Origin: Shewanella colwelliana ATCC 39565
GTDB taxonomy: Bacteria; Pseudomonadota; Gammaproteobacteria; Enterobacterales; Shewanellaceae
NCBI RefSeq assembly: GCF_000518705.1
Contig: NZ_JAEC01000038.1
Coordinates: 1 to 39,429 of the forward strand
Direction: 5' to 3'
DNA length: 39,429 nt
Positions 1 to 8,794 of this stretch are shown here, piece after piece. Each line of letters opens with the position of its first letter. Positions within the stretch are counted from its first letter, which is position 1. The notes beneath the pieces are model-generated. The model worked only from the letters and a program-made list of their open reading frames with translations. It was not told the DNA's origin and did not search any database. The position numbers and the translations under genes are program-made.

Positions 1-20
1 GGTTAGGGCTTTTTATTAGA

Positions 21-91
21 GATAGTCGGCCTGTCATGCGTGCCGAAGGCATGCGGGTTCAGCTTTTGTTAAGAGCTAGTCCGCTCCGCCA
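21..91 (+). pseudogene. Decayed tRNA-Asp-like sequence
   Basis: The stretch CGGCCTGTCATGC (27-39) resembles the anticodon arm of gammaproteobacterial tRNA-Asp with anticodon GTC. GCGGGTTC (53-60) resembles the T-arm, and GTCCGCTCCGCCA (79-91) matches the tRNA-Asp acceptor end including CCA. The acceptor 5' half is not visible, and extra bases at 40-52 and 61-78 break the cloverleaf, so it cannot be a functional tRNA. It is followed directly by a strong terminator, as a tRNA-Asp at the end of an rRNA operon would be. The comparison is from memory of tRNA-Asp sequences. Confidence 0.45.
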
Positions 92-103
92 ACACAAGGA
101 CGA

Positions 104-133
104 AAGCCTCTGCAGCAATGCAGAGGCTTTTTT
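104..133 (+). terminator. Rho-independent terminator
   Basis: GCCTCTGCA (106-114) pairs with TGCAGAGGC (119-127) across the tetraloop GCAA, and six T follow. It lies 13 bases after the tRNA-Asp-like CCA end. Confidence 0.85.
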
Positions 134-230
134 CGTTATGGCGTCACGGATAAATCCACCCCAGCTACGCTAAAGCTTCGCGCTCGTATGCTTGTGGCTA
201 TCGCCACACTTGCCCACAAACATTACGATA

Positions 231-258
231 AGCCCTAGCAACAATGCTAGGGCTTTTT
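231..258 (+). terminator. Rho-independent terminator
   Basis: AGCCCTAGCA (231-240) pairs with TGCTAGGGCT (245-254) around the loop ACAA, followed by a T-run. No intact gene lies between it and the previous terminator, so it looks like a duplicated terminator left by decay of the DNA between. Confidence 0.8.
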
Positions 259-1027
259 CATGTCTGTTTTTCAGAGACATGGTCATGACTGTACAAGGTT
301 AAATAGGTAACTCCTTGCTGACGGAGCGGTTACTTTTGACCATCCATGGTCGACATGACCTTTGTGTATCATGCACATCGTCGTTCAGTTGCTTAGGCGC
401 TCAGCATCGAAACGTCGGCCCGTCCTAATTGATGAAGGCAAGCCTGTCTCGTCAACATTATGATGGAAGCCTCAGGCGAAATGCTGTGGCTTTTTCGTTT
501 GGCGAAGCTACCTCTTTAATCGGCATTAATCTGTACAAGCTTCGTATTTATAAGTTTATAGCTCGGAGATATTCCTCCATACACATTACGATATGCCTTA
601 GCTAGAATGTCCGAGCCTAAATATCTGGTATTTCTCTAATTCAGCAGCCCCCTTGTCTTATCCGTATTTTTTCACGTATTAACGGCCTATTTAATATCTT
701 AGCTTCTCTTGGGTAATCATCTTGCCATGGTCTATTCAACGGTTAGTATTCGATGCATATTGGTAGTCAGTTCTCTCACTTCTATAGAAAAAATAGAGTT
801 TCCTTTTCCAAAGACGCTGGAGAATAATATTAATAGTGTGGTTAACGTTATGTTTTATATTAATAAAAATCTTCTCTGTTTTGTTGTTCATGTGTTTTGT
901 TTTATTCATTGGTGATATATTGATTGGTGAAGAGAGCCTGCACAGGGAAGTTATGGCATAATCAGGGGCCGCATTTTCCTTTACCTTATGCTGGTTTATG
1001 CATGCTAATAATAAAAATTGATATTGG

Positions 1028-3535
1028 GTGATATCGCCTTTGCTTAGAGCTTTTTTTCGTCCCTCACTGTTAGTTATCACGCCCATTATCTGTGTGGTGT
1101 TATTTGCGCTGTCTATTGTGTCTATCTATTTTGTAGAACGTGATCAAAGTAGAAGCGATGTTTATAACAGCAAAATTCACGCCTTGTCTCAGCAGCTGTT
1201 GAGAATGGATCATATACTCTCTATTGCCACATTTCGTGAGGATTCTTCGCGTATAACGGAAGAGATATCGCTTGTAAGCAGTGATCTATGGATGTCTGTT
1301 TACACCTTAATTGATGATCAAGGTATTATTCGATTTGCCAACCATGCAGTGTGGAGTGAAAGTTCTGCGAGTTTGGTTATTGATGGATATAGCCATCAAC
1401 TCCATCAGCAAGCGGTATTAGAAAAAGCATCTTTGATTCAATTCAATCGGCAGCGAAAGTCAATACAGGCTTATTACCCTATCGCGGTAGCTATGTCTGC
1501 TTTATCTGATGAGCAGCCAAATCTGATTTACCTGGAATACGATATCTCTCCAGCCCTCTCTGCTTCCGATGATGAAGTATTTATGCGGTTGGTGCGTATT
1601 GCATCAATTTTCGCGGTCGGTGGTGGACTCGCGTTGATACTTTTATATATCGGTGTACTTAGACCCATTAGGCTGCTTAATAGACAAGCGAGCGGTCTTC
1701 CAATGGCCACTGGGGATTTCCATCCAATGCCATCACGATTTAGCGAAATTTCGGCGTTAGGCCATCATCTTTATGAATTTAAACAGCGTTATCATATTGG
1801 CGCTAAGCAGTTGAAGGATAGCGAGCAGCGCTGGCTATTTGCTGTAGAGGTTTCTCGCTACGGTATTTGGGATTGGAATTTAACTGATAACTCACTATTT
1901 TTGTCAGATAGATGGAAGGATATGCTTGGCTATAGTGCGGATACGCTTAAAGGTGAGTTAGCGACCTGGGAGAGCCGACTGCACCCAGAAGATAAGGCAT
2001 CGACACTTGAGCTGCTGAACCAATACTTATTGGGTAAGTCTGATGAATTTGAGAGTGTACATCGTTTACGGCATAAGCAAGGGCACTATGTTTGGGTTTT
2101 AGATCGCGGTATGGCCGTAGAGTGGAGTGACAAAGGTAAGCCCGTCAGAATGATCGGGACCCTGTCTGATGTTACCGAAGATGTTCGGAATCAAAGGGCG
2201 GCCCAGCATCAGACAAAACATGATCCACTCACCGATTTAGCTAACCGTAGGGCCTTAATGGATGTACTTTACGGTCTAACGCATGAAACAGACTACAGTG
2301 CATCGCTGTTTATGGTTAACTTAGATAATTTCAAAGTGGTTAATGATGCGCTTGGGCATCATGGCGGTGACCGATTACTCATTCAAATTGCAGCAAGGTT
2401 GTCGAGCTACTTCTCCTCAAACGCATTGATTGCTAGATTGGGTGCTGATGAATTTGTGATATTAGTTAAACGATTGCCCAAAGATCCCGTTATAGCAGCT
2501 AAGCGTTCCCAAGCGGTAGCGAGCCAGCTTAGGCAATTGATTGCTCGTAGTTTTAGCATTAGTAATCATACGTTTAACCTCTCTGCTTGTGTCGGTACGA
2601 CGATAATCAATAATGATGAAGATGTTGAACCGGAACAACATCTAAAGCGTGTCAGTTTGGCATTAGCCCAAGCGAAGGAGAATGGTCGAGATGGGTGTGT
2701 TCTCTATAGCAAAGAGATGGATAAGCAGGCCGAAAAGCATCTGCTGATTCGTACAGAATTAAACCATGCAATTGCTAGGGAGCAGTTATCATTGGTTTAC
2801 CAACCACTCATTGCTCGTGATGGCTCGGTTGCGTCGGTTGAAGCATTACTGCGTTGGAATCATCCTCATCATGGGATGATATCTCCTGCTGAGTTCATTC
2901 CTATTGCTGAAGGTAGCGGATTAATTTTAGAGCTAGGGCGTTGGGTTTTACTGGAGGCTTGTCGTTTTATTCGTACAATGGAAATGCAAGGAATTGAGCC
3001 TCCGATGGTCTCTATTAACGTAAGTGCAAGACAGTTTAATCAGTTAGAATTTGCACAGAAATTATTGGCCGTTTTGAAGGGGCAAAATGTCGCGCCTAAC
3101 AAAATTGAACTTGAGCTGACCGAGTACGCCTTATTGACCGATATTGCACAGGTCCGCCACTCTATGTGTTTACTTCGTGAGGCGGGTATTAGTATTGCGG
3201 TCGATGATTTTGGTACGGGTTATAGCTCTCTTAGTTATCTAAAGGGGCTGCCTTTGAATCGGTTAAAGCTTGATGCCAGCTTTATTCGAGATATGGCGGA
3301 TGGCGATGCCTCAACCGCTATCGTTAAATCAGTTATCGATATGGCACATGGCCTAGATTTGAAGTTTGTAGCTGAAGGCGTAGAGATTCAGTCGCAGTTT
3401 GAGCAATTGTTAGATTTACAGTGTGACCTATTTCAGGGCTATCTGTTCCATCGGCCAATGAATGGCGAAGCATTGAAAGCCCTGCTATTAACAAATTGTA
3501 GTAAAACAAAAAAGGAAGTTAGCGCTACCTCTTAA
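1028..3535 (+). CDS. Membrane-anchored PAS-GGDEF-EAL protein (cyclic-di-GMP signalling)
   Basis: This 835-residue protein probably controls cyclic-di-GMP at the inner membrane. A transmembrane helix (about 12-34) and a second one (about 186-210) bracket a roughly 150-residue periplasmic sensor region that I do not recognise. A PAS fold follows (about 270-385, WDWNLTDN then HRLRHKQGHYVWV), then a GGDEF domain and an EAL domain. The GGDEF signature reads RLGADEF (about 469-475), with alanine for the second glycine, so cyclase activity is doubtful. The EAL half keeps EALLRW, INVSARQF, ELTEY, DDFGTGYSSL and VAEGVE, so phosphodiesterase activity is likely. The start is GTG with no clear Shine-Dalgarno sequence; it was chosen because it precedes the first membrane helix. 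The gene ends 18 bases before the convergent hydrolase gene. Confidence 0.93.
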   Translation: MISPLLRAFFRPSLLVITPIICVVLFALSIVSIYFVERDQSRSDVYNSKIHALSQQLLRMDHILSIATFREDSSRITEEISLVSSDLWMSVYTLIDDQGIIRFANHAVWSESSASLVIDGYSHQLHQQAVLEKASLIQFNRQRKSIQAYYPIAVAMSALSDEQPNLIYLEYDISPALSASDDEVFMRLVRIASIFAVGGGLALILLYIGVLRPIRLLNRQASGLPMATGDFHPMPSRFSEISALGHHLYEFKQRYHIGAKQLKDSEQRWLFAVEVSRYGIWDWNLTDNSLFLSDRWKDMLGYSADTLKGELATWESRLHPEDKASTLELLNQYLLGKSDEFESVHRLRHKQGHYVWVLDRGMAVEWSDKGKPVRMIGTLSDVTEDVRNQRAAQHQTKHDPLTDLANRRALMDVLYGLTHETDYSASLFMVNLDNFKVVNDALGHHGGDRLLIQIAARLSSYFSSNALIARLGADEFVILVKRLPKDPVIAAKRSQAVASQLRQLIARSFSISNHTFNLSACVGTTIINNDEDVEPEQHLKRVSLALAQAKENGRDGCVLYSKEMDKQAEKHLLIRTELNHAIAREQLSLVYQPLIARDGSVASVEALLRWNHPHHGMISPAEFIPIAEGSGLILELGRWVLLEACRFIRTMEMQGIEPPMVSINVSARQFNQLEFAQKLLAVLKGQNVAPNKIELELTEYALLTDIAQVRHSMCLLREAGISIAVDDFGTGYSSLSYLKGLPLNRLKLDASFIRDMADGDASTAIVKSVIDMAHGLDLKFVAEGVEIQSQFEQLLDLQCDLFQGYLFHRPMNGEALKALLLTNCSKTKKEVSATS

Positions 3536-3553
3536 CGGTATCTGTTGAACGTT

Positions 3554-4579
3554 CTATTTTGTGTGTTCATCTAAAAACTGCATTAATGCTTTTAGGGCTA
3601 TTGTGCGGGCCTGATCGCTTTCCATAAATATTTCATGGCGTGCATCGGTGATGCTGACTAGCTGACAATGTTTACCTGCTGCCCTATCCTGAGCCCGGTT
3701 ATCAACAATGGTGTCTTGGTCTGCCTGTAAAATTAAAATTGGGACAGTACTATTCTTTGCTGCGGTTCTCGCTTGTTCGGAAGCCTCGATTGCTTGCCAT
3801 AGCCAACGATTCGTTGGGGAGCCTAGTTGTAAACTTGGCTGTTGAGCATAGAGCGCACGGTAAGCGTCATAGCGGTGCTGACTGTTCGTCAGATCATTTT
3901 TTTCAAAAGGGTCAGGGCTATAGTCCTTGCCGCCTAAGACATAGTTAGGCGCAGAACTTGAGTCATTATCTAACTTTTTGGCGAGCCAATGTATGAACGC
4001 CCTATTTGCTGGGAGAACAATACCATACATGGGGGCAGAGAATACTGCAGCTTTGAAGGTAGCAGGATGATGCTGTATATAGAGCGTACCAATGGTACCG
4101 CCCATTGAGTGGCCCACAAGATAGAGTGCGTGGTGATGGGCTGGCTTGACTATAGTGTCGATGAAACAACTAAAATCCTTAACATAATCATCAAATCTGT
4201 CGATATGACCTTGATGTGGATTATGTGTTGTACGACTGGATAGGCCCTGACCACGATGGTCAATCGCGTAAATGCTATAGCCTAGTTGGTAGAGATCATA
4301 GATTAATTCTTTATATTTTAAGTAGGTCTCGACTCGTCCACTACTGATAACAATTGCTTTTGTCGATGCAGGATTATGAACCCAGCAGTAAGCCAATTCT
4401 ACACCATCGTTAACGGTGAGTCTTTTGTGACTAATTTGCTGCCAGAAACGGTCTAAATTAGTGCTATCTAGCGCCATTTCTGAAGAAAATGTGAGCGAAG
4501 GTAGCTGATTAAGAGTGGGATTAGCAACAGTAGATATTGAGCTTTTAGCAATTGATGGGCAAGACCATGAGTGTAACAT
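3554..4579 (-). CDS. Alpha/beta hydrolase, lysophospholipase/monoacylglycerol lipase-like
   Basis: This 341-residue serine hydrolase has the fold of the PldB/monoglyceride lipase group (Hydrolase_4). The nucleophile elbow GHSMGG (serine about 157) is intact. A likely acid lies in LILQADQDTIVDN (about 290) and the histidine in DARHEIF (about 318). HRGQGLSS before the elbow is typical of this family. There is no clear signal peptide, so it is probably cytoplasmic or membrane-peripheral. The substrate cannot be read from sequence; lysophospholipids or monoacylglycerols are the usual ones. It lies 88 bases downstream of the DUF885 gene on the same strand, with a 13-bp hairpin between them. The first ATG lacks a good ribosome site, and an internal start near residue 35 is possible. 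Confidence 0.88.
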   Translation of the reverse strand: MLHSWSCPSIAKSSISTVANPTLNQLPSLTFSSEMALDSTNLDRFWQQISHKRLTVNDGVELAYCWVHNPASTKAIVISSGRVETYLKYKELIYDLYQLGYSIYAIDHRGQGLSSRTTHNPHQGHIDRFDDYVKDFSCFIDTIVKPAHHHALYLVGHSMGGTIGTLYIQHHPATFKAAVFSAPMYGIVLPANRAFIHWLAKKLDNDSSSAPNYVLGGKDYSPDPFEKNDLTNSQHRYDAYRALYAQQPSLQLGSPTNRWLWQAIEASEQARTAAKNSTVPILILQADQDTIVDNRAQDRAAGKHCQLVSITDARHEIFMESDQARTIALKALMQFLDEHTK

Positions 4580-4630
4580 AGCATAGCCATTAAGCTGAAT
4601 TTCAGTCCTGTTGGGTCCAGTGATTGATTC

Positions 4631-4661
4631 TGCAGAGTAGTGGGATCTCCACTACTCTGCA
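4631..4661 (-). other. Intergenic 13-bp hairpin without T-run
   Basis: TGCAGAGTAGTGG (4631-4643) pairs perfectly with CCACTACTCTGCA (4649-4661) around a 5-base loop. It sits between the DUF885 stop and the hydrolase start. There is no T-run on either side, so it is more likely an mRNA-stabilising or processing structure than an intrinsic terminator. Confidence 0.6.
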
Positions 4662-4667
4662 TTGGAG

Positions 4668-6491
4668 TTAGGCTTTTGCTTTGTACTGGGCAATAAAGTC
4701 ATCGATCTGCTGTTCTAGCAGTGCCATAGGTACGGAGCCGTTAGCCAGTATGGCGTCGTGGAAGGCGCGGATATCAAATTGAGTACCTAAAGCGGTTTCA
4801 GCTTTTTTACGTAAACGTTTAATGGTTAACTCACCCACCTTGTAGGACAGTGCTTGGCCTGGCCAAGAGATATAGCGGTCAATTTCGGTAGTCACATTAT
4901 GCATTGAAAGTGCCGTATTGCTTGCCATAAAGTCGAGTGCTTGTTGTCGGCTCCATCCTTTTGAGTGCATGCCTGTGTCGACGACTAACCTTGCTGCGCG
5001 CCACATCTCATAGGTTAAACGTCCAAAATTACTGTAAGGGTCTTGATAAAAACCAGCTTCAAGGCCGAGAAATTCTGAGTAAAGCCCCCAACCTTCGCCA
5101 AAGGCTGAAATATAGCTATAACGTCTAAATTTTGGTAGCGAGTCAAGCTCTTGATTTAACGATATTTGCAGATGATGTCCTGGCACTGCCTCATGCAGTG
5201 TTAGTGCCTCCATCTCATAAAGCGGGCGCTTGTCCAATGCATAGGTGTTAACCCAGTAGTAACCTGGCTCGTCATCTCTATTAGACCCAGAATAGCGTCC
5301 GGTAGTGTATTTTGGCGCTATCTCGGCAGGCACCTCTTGAATACCATATGGCGTGCGAGGTAGCTTACCAAAATATTTTGGTAGCATGGCATCGGCTTTT
5401 TTTGCGATATAGGCGGCTTCTTTGAGCAGCTCCTCTGCTGTTTTGGGGTAGAACTGTGGGTCGGTGCGTAGGAAGTGCAGGAACGCTGAAAAGTCGCCGT
5501 TAAAACCCACCTCATCAATGATGGTTTGCATCTCTGCGCGAATACGTTTGACCTCTTTAAGTCCAAGTTGATGAACTTGCTCTGCGGTCATGGGTAAGGT
5601 GGTGTAGTAGCGTACCCGATTCTCATAGAACGCATTACCGTCAGGTAGGCTTGATGTAGCAATAGAAGTGCGAGCGCCAGGAATATAGGTTTCGGTCATA
5701 AATTGGTAGTAGGTCTGATAGGTCGGTAACACTGTGTTTTCGACTAACTCTTTACCTAGCTTGGTTAAACTTGCTTTTTGCTCGGCACTAAAGTGCTTGG
5801 GGTATTGTGTAAATGGCTTGTAATAGCCACTTTCCTCAACTGGAACGATAAAGGCGCTAATACTCTCTTCAAACCCGTTTAATACCACTTTCGCAGGAGT
5901 AATACCGGCTGATAAGCCCTGCTGAAGCCAGTATGTTTGCTGGGCAAAATATTTAGGTAGTGCTTTGAGCTTAGCAATGTAATCTTGGTAGTCTTGCTCG
6001 CTCTTGAAGCGTGCTTTGGCTATCGAGGCAATATAAGCGTGGAAGCCACTTTCTGCTGAGATAGGTAGGTAGTGATCTTTATAACGATAGAGGTCGACAC
6101 TGTTTTGTAACTGGTACTGCAATATCTGAGCATTGATCTTGTCTTCTTTAGAAAGTGAAGATAAGTCCAATCGTTTAAGGGAGGCGAGCAGGGCTTTCTC
6201 TGCTCCAAATGTCTTTTGTAATGCCGCGGGGGATAGGTCGGCTAGTTTACCCGTGGCACTTTTATCGCCCTGTGAATACGCTAAATCTGGGCTAGAATCT
6301 AATCTAAGTTGCCAAGCACTATCTATAATGGATTGCAGGTTACTGCTAGCCTGATTCGTGGATTGATTTGCTTTGCTGTCACTCTGCTGGGTAGCATCTT
6401 TGGCGGCATTATTGTAATCCGATGTCGTGGTGTTAAGTTGGCACGCACTGAGGCTTAATATGAGAAGGCTGGGCCCAACGAGCTTGTACAT
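4668..6491 (-). CDS. DUF885 family lipoprotein, putative metal-dependent peptidase
   Basis: This 607-residue protein begins with a lipoprotein signal, LSLSACQL, with the lipobox cysteine at about 17, so it should be lipid-anchored and exported. A low-complexity Asn/Gln/Ser/Thr-rich linker (about 20-50) precedes the DUF885 domain. The family hallmark HEAVPGHH at about 430-437 is a zinc-peptidase-like HExxxGH motif. Further conserved patches are AFGEGWGLY and TYEMWRAARLVVDTG. DUF885 proteins are generally regarded as metallopeptidase-like, but the substrate is not known to me. The length is normal for the family. The gene is the first of a probable two-gene unit with the downstream hydrolase; a free-standing terminator lies upstream, beyond 6680. 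Confidence 0.9.
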   Translation of the reverse strand: MYKLVGPSLLILSLSACQLNTTTSDYNNAAKDATQQSDSKANQSTNQASSNLQSIIDSAWQLRLDSSPDLAYSQGDKSATGKLADLSPAALQKTFGAEKALLASLKRLDLSSLSKEDKINAQILQYQLQNSVDLYRYKDHYLPISAESGFHAYIASIAKARFKSEQDYQDYIAKLKALPKYFAQQTYWLQQGLSAGITPAKVVLNGFEESISAFIVPVEESGYYKPFTQYPKHFSAEQKASLTKLGKELVENTVLPTYQTYYQFMTETYIPGARTSIATSSLPDGNAFYENRVRYYTTLPMTAEQVHQLGLKEVKRIRAEMQTIIDEVGFNGDFSAFLHFLRTDPQFYPKTAEELLKEAAYIAKKADAMLPKYFGKLPRTPYGIQEVPAEIAPKYTTGRYSGSNRDDEPGYYWVNTYALDKRPLYEMEALTLHEAVPGHHLQISLNQELDSLPKFRRYSYISAFGEGWGLYSEFLGLEAGFYQDPYSNFGRLTYEMWRAARLVVDTGMHSKGWSRQQALDFMASNTALSMHNVTTEIDRYISWPGQALSYKVGELTIKRLRKKAETALGTQFDIRAFHDAILANGSVPMALLEQQIDDFIAQYKAKA

Positions 6492-6680
6492 GAGAGTCTC
6501 CCTTAATTATTTTTTTATTTGTTCAGGGATTATGCACGAATTGTTCTTAGAACGTCATAATTGGTAGCGATAAATGTGTTAATTAGATTTCTTAAGCCAT
6601 GACAAGCAAGGTTGTTGGATGACATTAATTGTAAGTCTTACCGTTTTGTTTTGTGCTGGTTAGCACTAGAGACTTGATAC

Positions 6681-6712
6681 AGAAAAGCCGGTGATCACTC
6701 ACCGGCTTTTCT
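6681..6712 (-). terminator. Bidirectional terminator downstream of hemN
   Basis: AGAAAAGCCGGTGA (6681-6694) pairs perfectly with TCACCGGCTTTTCT (6699-6712) around a 4-base loop, giving a 14-bp stem. It ends the hemN transcript 15 bases after its stop codon, and the T-rich arm is present on both strands. Confidence 0.88.
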
Positions 6713-6726
6713 AGATATCTAAAAGG

Positions 6727-8103
6727 CTAGATCACACGAGAGAACTGTTGTTGGCGTGCTTTGTCACGATAATACACATCAAAACAGATACAGATGTTAC
6801 GGATCAAGAGACGACCCGTGTTGCTAATAGTGATCTTACGATCTGTGATATCAACCAGCTTATCATCAATAAACGTTTGCAGTAGTTTAAGATCTTCAAC
6901 AAAGTATTCTTCAAAGTTAATACCTAGTTGTTGTTCAATCTTGGCCATATCGAGATCGAAGTGACAGATTAATTGCTTAATCACCACGCGACGAATTTCA
7001 TCATCACGGTTGAGTTTACAGCCTTTCCATAATGCGTGACCCGATTCATCGACCGACTCATAGTAAGGGCGAATATCTTTTTGGTTTTGTGCATAGCAAT
7101 CGCCAATCTGGCTGATTGATGAGACACCTAGACCGAGTAGATCACACTCTTCTTGAGTGGTATAGCCTTGGAAATTACGATGTAGACGACCTTCATTTTG
7201 CAAAATCGATAGCTCGTCGTCAGGCTTAGCAAAGTGATCCATGCCAATATATTGGTAACCTGCACCCGTTAAGGTTTCGATCGTCTGATGCAGCATGTCG
7301 AGCTTTTGCTGTGGCGAAGCGAGGTCTTCATCTTTAATCTTACGCTGCGCAGCAAAGCGTGCTGGCAGATGCGCGTAGTTGAACACTGAGAGACGGTCCG
7401 GCGATAAATCTAGGACACGCTGCATGGTTTCTGCAAAAGTCTCAGGTGTCTGATGTGGCAAGCCATAGATAAGATCTATATTCGTTGACACAAAGCCCAT
7501 TGCTTTTGCTTTTGCCATCAAGTCGAAGATAAACTGCTCATCTTGCTCGCGATTGACCGCAATTTGAACTTTCTTATTGAAATCCTGTACGCCGATAGAG
7601 ATACGGTTAAAGCCAGCTTCTTTGAGGGTATCTAACATCGATAGCTCAATTTCACGTGGATCGACTTCAATAGAGTATTCGCCTTCATCCGCAACGTTGA
7701 AATGCTCTTTGATCAGTGCGGATAGTTTTAAAATTTGTTCAGGGTTGAGAAAAGTCGGCGTGCCGCCGCCCCAATGGATCTGTGTGACGAGATAATGCTT
7801 AAATAGTGGCGCGCGTTTTACTATTTCTGCAGCCAGATATTCAATATATTGATCGGCTTTATGTTGGTGACGAGTAATAACTTTATTACAGCCACAGTAG
7901 TAGCAAAGCTTGGCGCAGAAAGGAATGTGGGTATAGAGCGAAAGCTTATCACTTTTGCTGTTTTTAATAGACGTCAGCAGATCATCTTCGGCAAAAGAGT
8001 CGTCAAATTCCAGTGCGGTCGGATAAGAAGTATAACGGGGACCGCTGTAATTATATTTTTCGATCATCGACTGATCCCAACTAATTTGGGTGGGCTGCTT
8101 CAA
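6727..8103 (-). CDS. hemN: Oxygen-independent coproporphyrinogen III oxidase
   Basis: HemN is a radical-SAM enzyme that decarboxylates coproporphyrinogen III to protoporphyrinogen IX in haem synthesis without oxygen. The 458-residue product is collinear with E. coli HemN, beginning with YNYSGPRYTSYPTALEF. The 4Fe-4S cluster motif CAKLCYYCGC (CxxxCxxC) is intact, followed by HWGGGTPT and EVDPREI, and the C-terminus RQQQFSRVI is typical. The start codon is TTG: it is preceded at 7 bases by a strong GGAGG, and it aligns with the known N-terminus, whereas the first ATG is 11 codons inside. A 25-bp inverted repeat lies about 45 bases upstream. It is probably monocistronic, with its own terminator. 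Confidence 0.97.
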   Translation of the reverse strand: MKQPTQISWDQSMIEKYNYSGPRYTSYPTALEFDDSFAEDDLLTSIKNSKSDKLSLYTHIPFCAKLCYYCGCNKVITRHQHKADQYIEYLAAEIVKRAPLFKHYLVTQIHWGGGTPTFLNPEQILKLSALIKEHFNVADEGEYSIEVDPREIELSMLDTLKEAGFNRISIGVQDFNKKVQIAVNREQDEQFIFDLMAKAKAMGFVSTNIDLIYGLPHQTPETFAETMQRVLDLSPDRLSVFNYAHLPARFAAQRKIKDEDLASPQQKLDMLHQTIETLTGAGYQYIGMDHFAKPDDELSILQNEGRLHRNFQGYTTQEECDLLGLGVSSISQIGDCYAQNQKDIRPYYESVDESGHALWKGCKLNRDDEIRRVVIKQLICHFDLDMAKIEQQLGINFEEYFVEDLKLLQTFIDDKLVDITDRKITISNTGRLLIRNICICFDVYYRDKARQQQFSRVI

Positions 8104-8147
8104 GGCGTGTCCTCCGAAGGTGGTAATTTAGCAACTAACGAAGTATG

Positions 8148-8172
8148 CAATGTTATTGATTGAATAACATTG
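8148..8172 (-). promoter_or_regulatory. 25-bp inverted repeat upstream of hemN
   Basis: CAATGTTATT (8148-8157) and AATAACATTG (8163-8172) form perfect 10-bp arms around GATTG. The site lies 45-69 bases before the hemN TTG start, in the promoter or leader region. It does not fit the FNR consensus TTGAT-N4-ATCAA. It could be an operator for an unidentified dimeric regulator or a leader hairpin. Confidence 0.5.
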
Positions 8173-8284
8173 ATCCATGTTGCAAATTGGCACTGCAATT
8201 AATAATTGCTGCTGAATATGGTTCAAAATTGGGGGAATGTCTGTGGCGTTTAGTCGTTTTTGTGCACAGCCTCACGCCATCACA

Positions 8285-8752
8285 TCAGCTAACGTGATGG
8301 GCGTAGTCTTTTGCCAGTTGTTGAACCTCTTCTAAAATAAGAGGTTCAAGTGCGGCTTCCGATTTCATTCGTGCTAAATCGAGCTTCATACGAGCTTGCT
8401 TATCGAGTGCTTTTCTAGCATCCATAATCGGATGTTTTTCAATGATGTCAAAGTGTTTGAACAGTGAAGGGTAATGGCTGTTAACCTCTTGGGTTAGGTT
8501 AAGCAGACCAAATAACTTGCCAATGCGCATCACACCTTCAGAGAGTTCACATCTATCTTCTAACATGGCGACGGCAATATAGTGGATATCGCCTTGCAGT
8601 GCTTTCTCTTTTGCTGCAGTAGCTGCTTGTTGCGCTGTTAACAATGCTTGCTGTTGGCGAGTTTGCTGTCTTACTTTAAGCAGTAGATTGGCGGCATAAG
8701 CTGAGAGCAGCAAGATAATAGTAGAGCCAATGATGATAAGCGCTGTAGTCAT
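8285..8752 (-). CDS. DUF2489 domain protein
   Basis: This 155-residue protein of unknown function has a single N-terminal transmembrane helix (about 4-24) followed by a Gln/Ala-rich, probably coiled-coil stretch (about 28-52) and a mostly helical soluble domain facing the cytoplasm by the positive-inside rule. It matches my recollection of DUF2489 proteins, which sit next to yihI in several Gammaproteobacteria. yihI ends 84 bases upstream on the same strand, so co-transcription is likely, though a 24-bp palindrome lies in the gap. No catalytic motif is visible. The start ATG is the only plausible one that keeps the membrane helix. Confidence 0.8.
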   Translation of the reverse strand: MTTALIIIGSTIILLLSAYAANLLLKVRQQTRQQQALLTAQQAATAAKEKALQGDIHYIAVAMLEDRCELSEGVMRIGKLFGLLNLTQEVNSHYPSLFKHFDIIEKHPIMDARKALDKQARMKLDLARMKSEAALEPLILEEVQQLAKDYAHHVS

Positions 8753-8794
8753 GTCAGATCCTGTTATACAACTTTATTAAATGCCAGATATAGA

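Larger units (their letters stand above)
1..1027. other. Gene-free region with serial terminator-like hairpins
   Basis: No credible coding gene lies here. The left two thirds contain at least three terminator-like hairpins (104-133, 231-258 and a degenerate one at 466-500), plus a possible terminator tail at the window start and a weaker related block at 590-635. A decayed tRNA-Asp-like stretch lies at 21-91. The blocks share a pattern: a short lead such as CATTACGATA, then GCC, a purine-rich loop, GGC and a T-run. From about 640 the sequence becomes AT-rich and presumably carries the promoter of the following GGDEF-EAL gene. The arrangement is what a degraded rRNA/tRNA operon tail would look like; this is inference. 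Confidence 0.6.

Noticed and set aside
709..915. Open frame of 68 residues on the plus strand
   Set aside because: AT-rich leader DNA with no recognisable protein features and no ribosome site.
736..1086. Open frame of 116 residues on the minus strand overlapping the GGDEF-EAL start
   Set aside because: Composition is random-looking, it overlaps the promoter and start of a real gene, and no domain or ribosome site supports it.
4468..4662. Open frame of 64 residues across the DUF885-hydrolase gap
   Set aside because: It overlaps the hydrolase gene out of frame and runs through the intergenic hairpin; no protein features.
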